From UBA1724 sp963632245 (GTDB taxonomy: Bacteria; Verrucomicrobiota; Lentisphaeria; Oligosphaerales; Oligosphaeraceae): a stretch of DNA of 16,326 nucleotides. Positions 13,628 to 16,326 of the stretch are shown here, one piece after another. The position numbers and the translations under genes were made by a program. The DNA lies in assembly GCA_963632245.1 (NCBI GenBank), contig CAVGTF010000034.1, positions 1 through 16,326 on the forward strand. Direction: 5' to 3'. The notes under the pieces were generated by a model. The model did not search any database, had not been told where the DNA came from, and saw only the letters and a list, made by a program, of their open reading frames with translations. The stretch's first letter is position 1; the number at the start of each line of letters is the position of its first letter.

Positions 13628-14460
13628 CCGATCCCGCCTCCGAAAAAAACGCCCCAAAGGCCCCCGAAGCCTCCTCTTCTACTTCTGCTCAGCGACTCCA
13701 GGACATTCCGGAGTTCTGGGCGCTATGGCTTGGCGTGGGGCTGGGGCTGATTTGTCTCTTCACGGTGCTTTTCTGTAGCGCCTTCAATCCCCATTTGGGG
13801 AAGGTGTTGCTGAAGGTAGTGACCTCCCATTTTGTGTTGGGGGCCCCCATGGGCGCCGTGGAGGGTGCCAAGCATGTGGATTGCCTGAGTTTCCTGCAGA
13901 ACGTGGTCTTCAATAGCGTCCTGACCGCCTGCATTATCTGCCTCTTCAATGCGGTCTTCGGGCTCTCCTGCCGGAAGGTCTTCCATCTGCCCTTCCTGCA
14001 AAAGCGCTTCCATAGCATCCAGAGCGACGCCAAGCGCCAGAAGAAGGCGTGGGCGCGCTTCGGGGTCCCCGGAATCTTCGTCTTTGTCTTCATTCCAATT
14101 CCCATGACGGGACCTGTGGTGGGATCCCTCCTGGCGCGCTTTGTGGGACTTCGCCTCTGGGGGAGCGTGGCCACCGTGGTCACGGCTTCCATTGCCTCCA
14201 TCGCGGCATGGGGATACGCCGCAGACCGCATTCAGCAGTATCTGGGTAGCCGTGTGTTGCAGGTCTTTCTCTGGGCGCTGATTCTCCTGACGCTGGGAAT
14301 CGCCGCATTGGCGAAGCTCCGGCATTTCGTGCTGTGGCTCCGCGGACAGAAGGCGGAGGCCACCCAGGAGTCCGAGGAGAATCCCTCTATGGAGTTCCCG
14401 GAGTTCGCGGAGGGCGAGGACAACACGGGCTCTTCGTCCGAGAAGGAGGAGTCCCGGTGA
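13624..14460 (+). CDS. Sm_multidrug_ex-family integral membrane protein
   Basis: This 278-aa inner-membrane protein has about five hydrophobic segments. The central motif FIPIPMTGPVVGSLLARFVG (157-176) followed by ASIASIAAWGYA matches the PF06695 (Sm_multidrug_ex) type of small membrane proteins, whose actual function is poorly known; drug export should not be assumed. The N-terminus is a Pro/Ala/Ser-rich cytoplasmic stretch, and the C-terminal 40 residues are strongly acidic. The start is GTG overlapping the upstream TGA (GTGA), with no good Shine-Dalgarno, so it is probably translated by coupling to the hotdog gene. Its own stop overlaps the next GTG in the same way. Confidence 0.82.
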   Translation: MTDPASEKNAPKAPEASSSTSAQRLQDIPEFWALWLGVGLGLICLFTVLFCSAFNPHLGKVLLKVVTSHFVLGAPMGAVEGAKHVDCLSFLQNVVFNSVLTACIICLFNAVFGLSCRKVFHLPFLQKRFHSIQSDAKRQKKAWARFGVPGIFVFVFIPIPMTGPVVGSLLARFVGLRLWGSVATVVTASIASIAAWGYAADRIQQYLGSRVLQVFLWALILLTLGIAALAKLRHFVLWLRGQKAEATQESEENPSMEFPEFAEGEDNTGSSSEKEESR

Positions 14461-16070
14461 GCCGCAAGGACAGTCGCCGGGGGCGCCGCACTCTCTTCGG
14501 GGGGATTTTCGCGTTGCTTCTGGCGCTGTCGCTGATGCTATTGTGTGGTTGTGGTGGCGGGGAGGAGGAGTCCGCTACGGAGGGAGCGTCTTTCCAGGGG
14601 GCGGATGGCCTCTCCCGGAGGACGATGCAGTATCGCTCTTCGGCGGACGGGACACCCCTGCGGATTTCGCTCTATTGTCCCGAGGGCTATGACAACGCGC
14701 ACTCCCGTCCGCTGATCCTGGTGCTTCCCGGGACGCCCTTTCCCCAGACGCCACCCATGGGACACGCGTTGGTGGCACGGCTGGAATCCGCCCGCCCTGC
14801 AGAATGCCCCCAGTGGCTCCTGCAACAGGATTTCCAGGATGCGGAGGGCTTTCTCCGGGAGAATTTGCCTGTGGAACAGGAGCAGGTCTATGTGGCGGGA
14901 CGCGGTCGCTCCGGCTTGGAGTTCGCGTGTCGCGAGGCGCTCTCGCTGGCCGGCGCATTCCTGGTCTTTCAGGCGGAGGACGACTTCCCCCTAAAGGGCA
15001 TTCCGCTGCGGAATCTCCGGAATCTCTCGCTGTGGCTGGATCTCTCCCGATGCTCGCAGCCCCCGCCTGCCGCCCTGGAACTCAAGGAGCGCATGGAGGA
15101 ATTCGCTGCTAATGGCAACGCGCGCTTCCGCTGCCCCACTTCGCTTTTGGGACTCCCCCAGGAGGAGGAGGTCCTTCTTTCCGCGTTTGCGTGGCTCTCG
15201 TCCCAGAATTCCCTCCGGGATGATATCGTCTGGGAATGCCCTCCCGGAGAGGCCTTTCCCGATGCCTGGATCCGCGGCGAGACCCGGCAGAATTCCGCAT
15301 TTCCCGCCACCCTCCAGGCCTCCCGGGAGCTGGATTCCCGGGGATGGGCAGCCATCCGTGTGGGCGTCGGAAATCTCCGCACATTCGCTCTTCAGACCGA
15401 CGACGAGGCATTTCCACAGGGACGTCCCATTCGTCTGGAAATCCAGAACCAGACGCTCTTCCTCTCCTCCCATCGCGGATGGCTCCGCATTGCACGGGAG
15501 TCCTCTAGCGGCAAATGGACCGCCGAATCCCGCGATCCCGCCGATCGACCCAGCGAGACCGCGCCGCCCGGCGGACTCTGGAATCTCTTCCGTCGTCCTG
15601 TGGTGGTGGTGACGGGCACTCTCCGGGATGGACGGGATGCCCTCTGGCACAAGGCGGCGGAACGGCTCTCCACAGAATGGGAGAAGCGCACGGGGAAGCC
15701 GCTGCTGGTCCGCAAGGACACGCAGGTCTCTGCCTCCGATCTGGAAGGCAGGAATGTGCTTCTTCTGGGCTCCCCTGCGGAAAATCGTCTAACGGAGGAG
15801 CTGCTCTCCGATGACCCCTCCTTCCTGCGACGGCTCTTCCAGGTGCTGCCCCCCGAAGAGCGCGTCAACGAGGGGCTCTGCGCACTCACGCTCTCTCCTG
15901 CAGATAAGTTCGGTCCCGGGACCCTCGCTCTGGTGGCCGTTGCAAATGACAGCGAGGAGGCCGTCAATGCCGTGGTGGAGCATATTCTGAAGGACTCTCC
16001 CGGAGACTATCTCCTTACGACTCCCACTCTCCAGAAAAACGGCTTCTATCGCGATTGGATGATTCCATAA
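14457..16070 (+). CDS. Lipoprotein with degenerate esterase-like domain (probable pseudo-enzyme)
   Basis: This 537-aa predicted lipoprotein has a basic N-terminus, a hydrophobic helix and a lipobox LCG-C at Cys32. Residues about 55-250 resemble a PHB-depolymerase/LpqC-type alpha/beta hydrolase: RISLYCPEGYD, PLILVLPG, then VYVAGRGRSG where the GxSxG elbow should be. The Ser position is Gly150, and the expected Asp (LWLDLSRC region) and His (LLGLPQEEE region) motifs are also absent. Residues about 376-537 (NLFRRPVVVVTGT, NVLLLGSPAENRL) form a domain I associate with planctomycete and lentisphaerian hydrolase-like proteins. The GTG start at 14457 is chosen over an upstream ATG in the same frame because it gives a clean signal peptide, has GGAGGAG six bases upstream, and overlaps the preceding stop. 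The role is unknown; it may be a binding protein. Confidence 0.82.
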   Translation: MSRKDSRRGRRTLFGGIFALLLALSLMLLCGCGGGEEESATEGASFQGADGLSRRTMQYRSSADGTPLRISLYCPEGYDNAHSRPLILVLPGTPFPQTPPMGHALVARLESARPAECPQWLLQQDFQDAEGFLRENLPVEQEQVYVAGRGRSGLEFACREALSLAGAFLVFQAEDDFPLKGIPLRNLRNLSLWLDLSRCSQPPPAALELKERMEEFAANGNARFRCPTSLLGLPQEEEVLLSAFAWLSSQNSLRDDIVWECPPGEAFPDAWIRGETRQNSAFPATLQASRELDSRGWAAIRVGVGNLRTFALQTDDEAFPQGRPIRLEIQNQTLFLSSHRGWLRIARESSSGKWTAESRDPADRPSETAPPGGLWNLFRRPVVVVTGTLRDGRDALWHKAAERLSTEWEKRTGKPLLVRKDTQVSASDLEGRNVLLLGSPAENRLTEELLSDDPSFLRRLFQVLPPEERVNEGLCALTLSPADKFGPGTLALVAVANDSEEAVNAVVEHILKDSPGDYLLTTPTLQKNGFYRDWMIP

Positions 16071-16082
16071 GTATCTGGCAAT

Positions 16083-16141
16083 TAGCGGCTAGTGGCTAGT
16101 TATAAGGTCGCTGCGCGGCTCTTCCGCCGAAGTTTCGGCGG
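16083..16141 (+). repeat. Divergent composite heptad/hairpin repeat, copy R6
   Basis: Seven-bp units TTAGCGG, CTAGTGG, CTAGTTA (16083-16103) are followed by TATAAGGT, a diverged core ending in GGCTCTTC, and a perfect 8-bp stem CCGCCGAA/TTCGGCGG with loop GT (16124-16141). The architecture matches the other copies although the heptad sequence differs. It starts 12 bases after the lipoprotein stop. Confidence 0.75.
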
Positions 16142-16201
16142 GGCCGGGTGCCGCCTTCGCAACGGCGCCTAGCACCGGAGCGTTCCTCCCTAGCAGGGGA
16201 C

Positions 16202-16326
16202 CCAAAGGACTGGGGCTGCCGCCCCCGTGCCCCCGCCTTTGCTAGGTAGAAGGGAGAAGGTAGCAGGTAGAAGGTTTATAAGGTGCCGCGGGCGCTCTTC
16301 CGCGGCGCGGAACGCGGCGCCACCAA
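16202..16326 (+). repeat. G-rich unit plus composite repeat copy R5, cut by the window end
   Basis: CCAAAGGACTGGGG (16202-16215) and a hairpin GGGGC/GCCCC (16212-16225) match the unit at 241-264. Then come CCTTTGCTAGG (16236-16246), heptads GGTAGAA, GGGAGAA, GGTAGCA, GGTAGAA (16245-16272), TTTATAAGGTGCCGC, GCTCTTC, and the stem TTCCGCG/CGCGGAA (16298-16312). The last bases GCCACCAA match the start of unit P, so the element continues past the window. Confidence 0.85.

Noticed and set aside
14334..14456. Longer N-terminus for the lipoprotein from ATG at 14334
   Set aside because: It would bury the signal peptide behind 41 Gly/Arg-rich residues read in the shadow frame of the upstream gene.
1..16326. 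CRISPR array or transposon with transposase
   Set aside because: The repeats are not evenly spaced with unique spacers, and no transposase or integrase gene is present in the window.

Overview
The window is GC-rich, densely coded and holds eleven protein genes in two divergent blocks. Four genes lie on the minus strand (362-8319) and seven on the plus strand (8909-16070). No rRNA, tRNA, CRISPR array or transposase was found. The large secreted GH42-like glycosidase, the degenerate esterase-like lipoprotein, the strong Shine-Dalgarno sites and the GC content suggest a Gram-negative bacterium of the PVC group (Lentisphaerae/Victivallales or a relative). That placement rests on recognising protein styles and is an inference.

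Minus-strand block, in transcription order: a 1302-aa secreted glycosidase-like protein; a 172-bp leader with inverted repeats; a Na+/phosphate cotransporter with a C-terminal PhoU-like domain; a PhoB-type response regulator; and a PhoR-type sensor kinase. The last three are joined by ATGA stop/start overlaps. They look like a phosphate uptake and sensing operon in which the transporter carries its own PhoU module.

Plus-strand block: potA, potB and potC encode the ATPase and both permeases of a spermidine/putrescine-type ABC importer, with no substrate-binding potD in the window. Next comes an unrecognised single-pass membrane protein. Three tightly coupled genes follow, with two GTGA overlaps: a tandem FabZ-like hotdog protein, a Sm_multidrug_ex-type membrane protein, and a lipoprotein with an esterase-like fold that has lost its catalytic triad. 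This second set probably acts in the cell envelope, but its function is unknown.

The three gene-poor stretches (1-361, 8320-8908, 16071-16326) are built from the same mosaic of dispersed repeats. Each copy has a degenerate 7-bp tandem array, then a conserved TAAGGTGCCGC...GCTCTTC core (two copies diverge slightly), then a short hairpin. The hairpin's stem sequence differs between copies while pairing is kept. G-rich units with their own hairpins are attached. One copy supplies the last eleven codons and the stop of the sensor kinase. This repeat system and the split active site of the tandem hotdog protein are the two most unusual things here.
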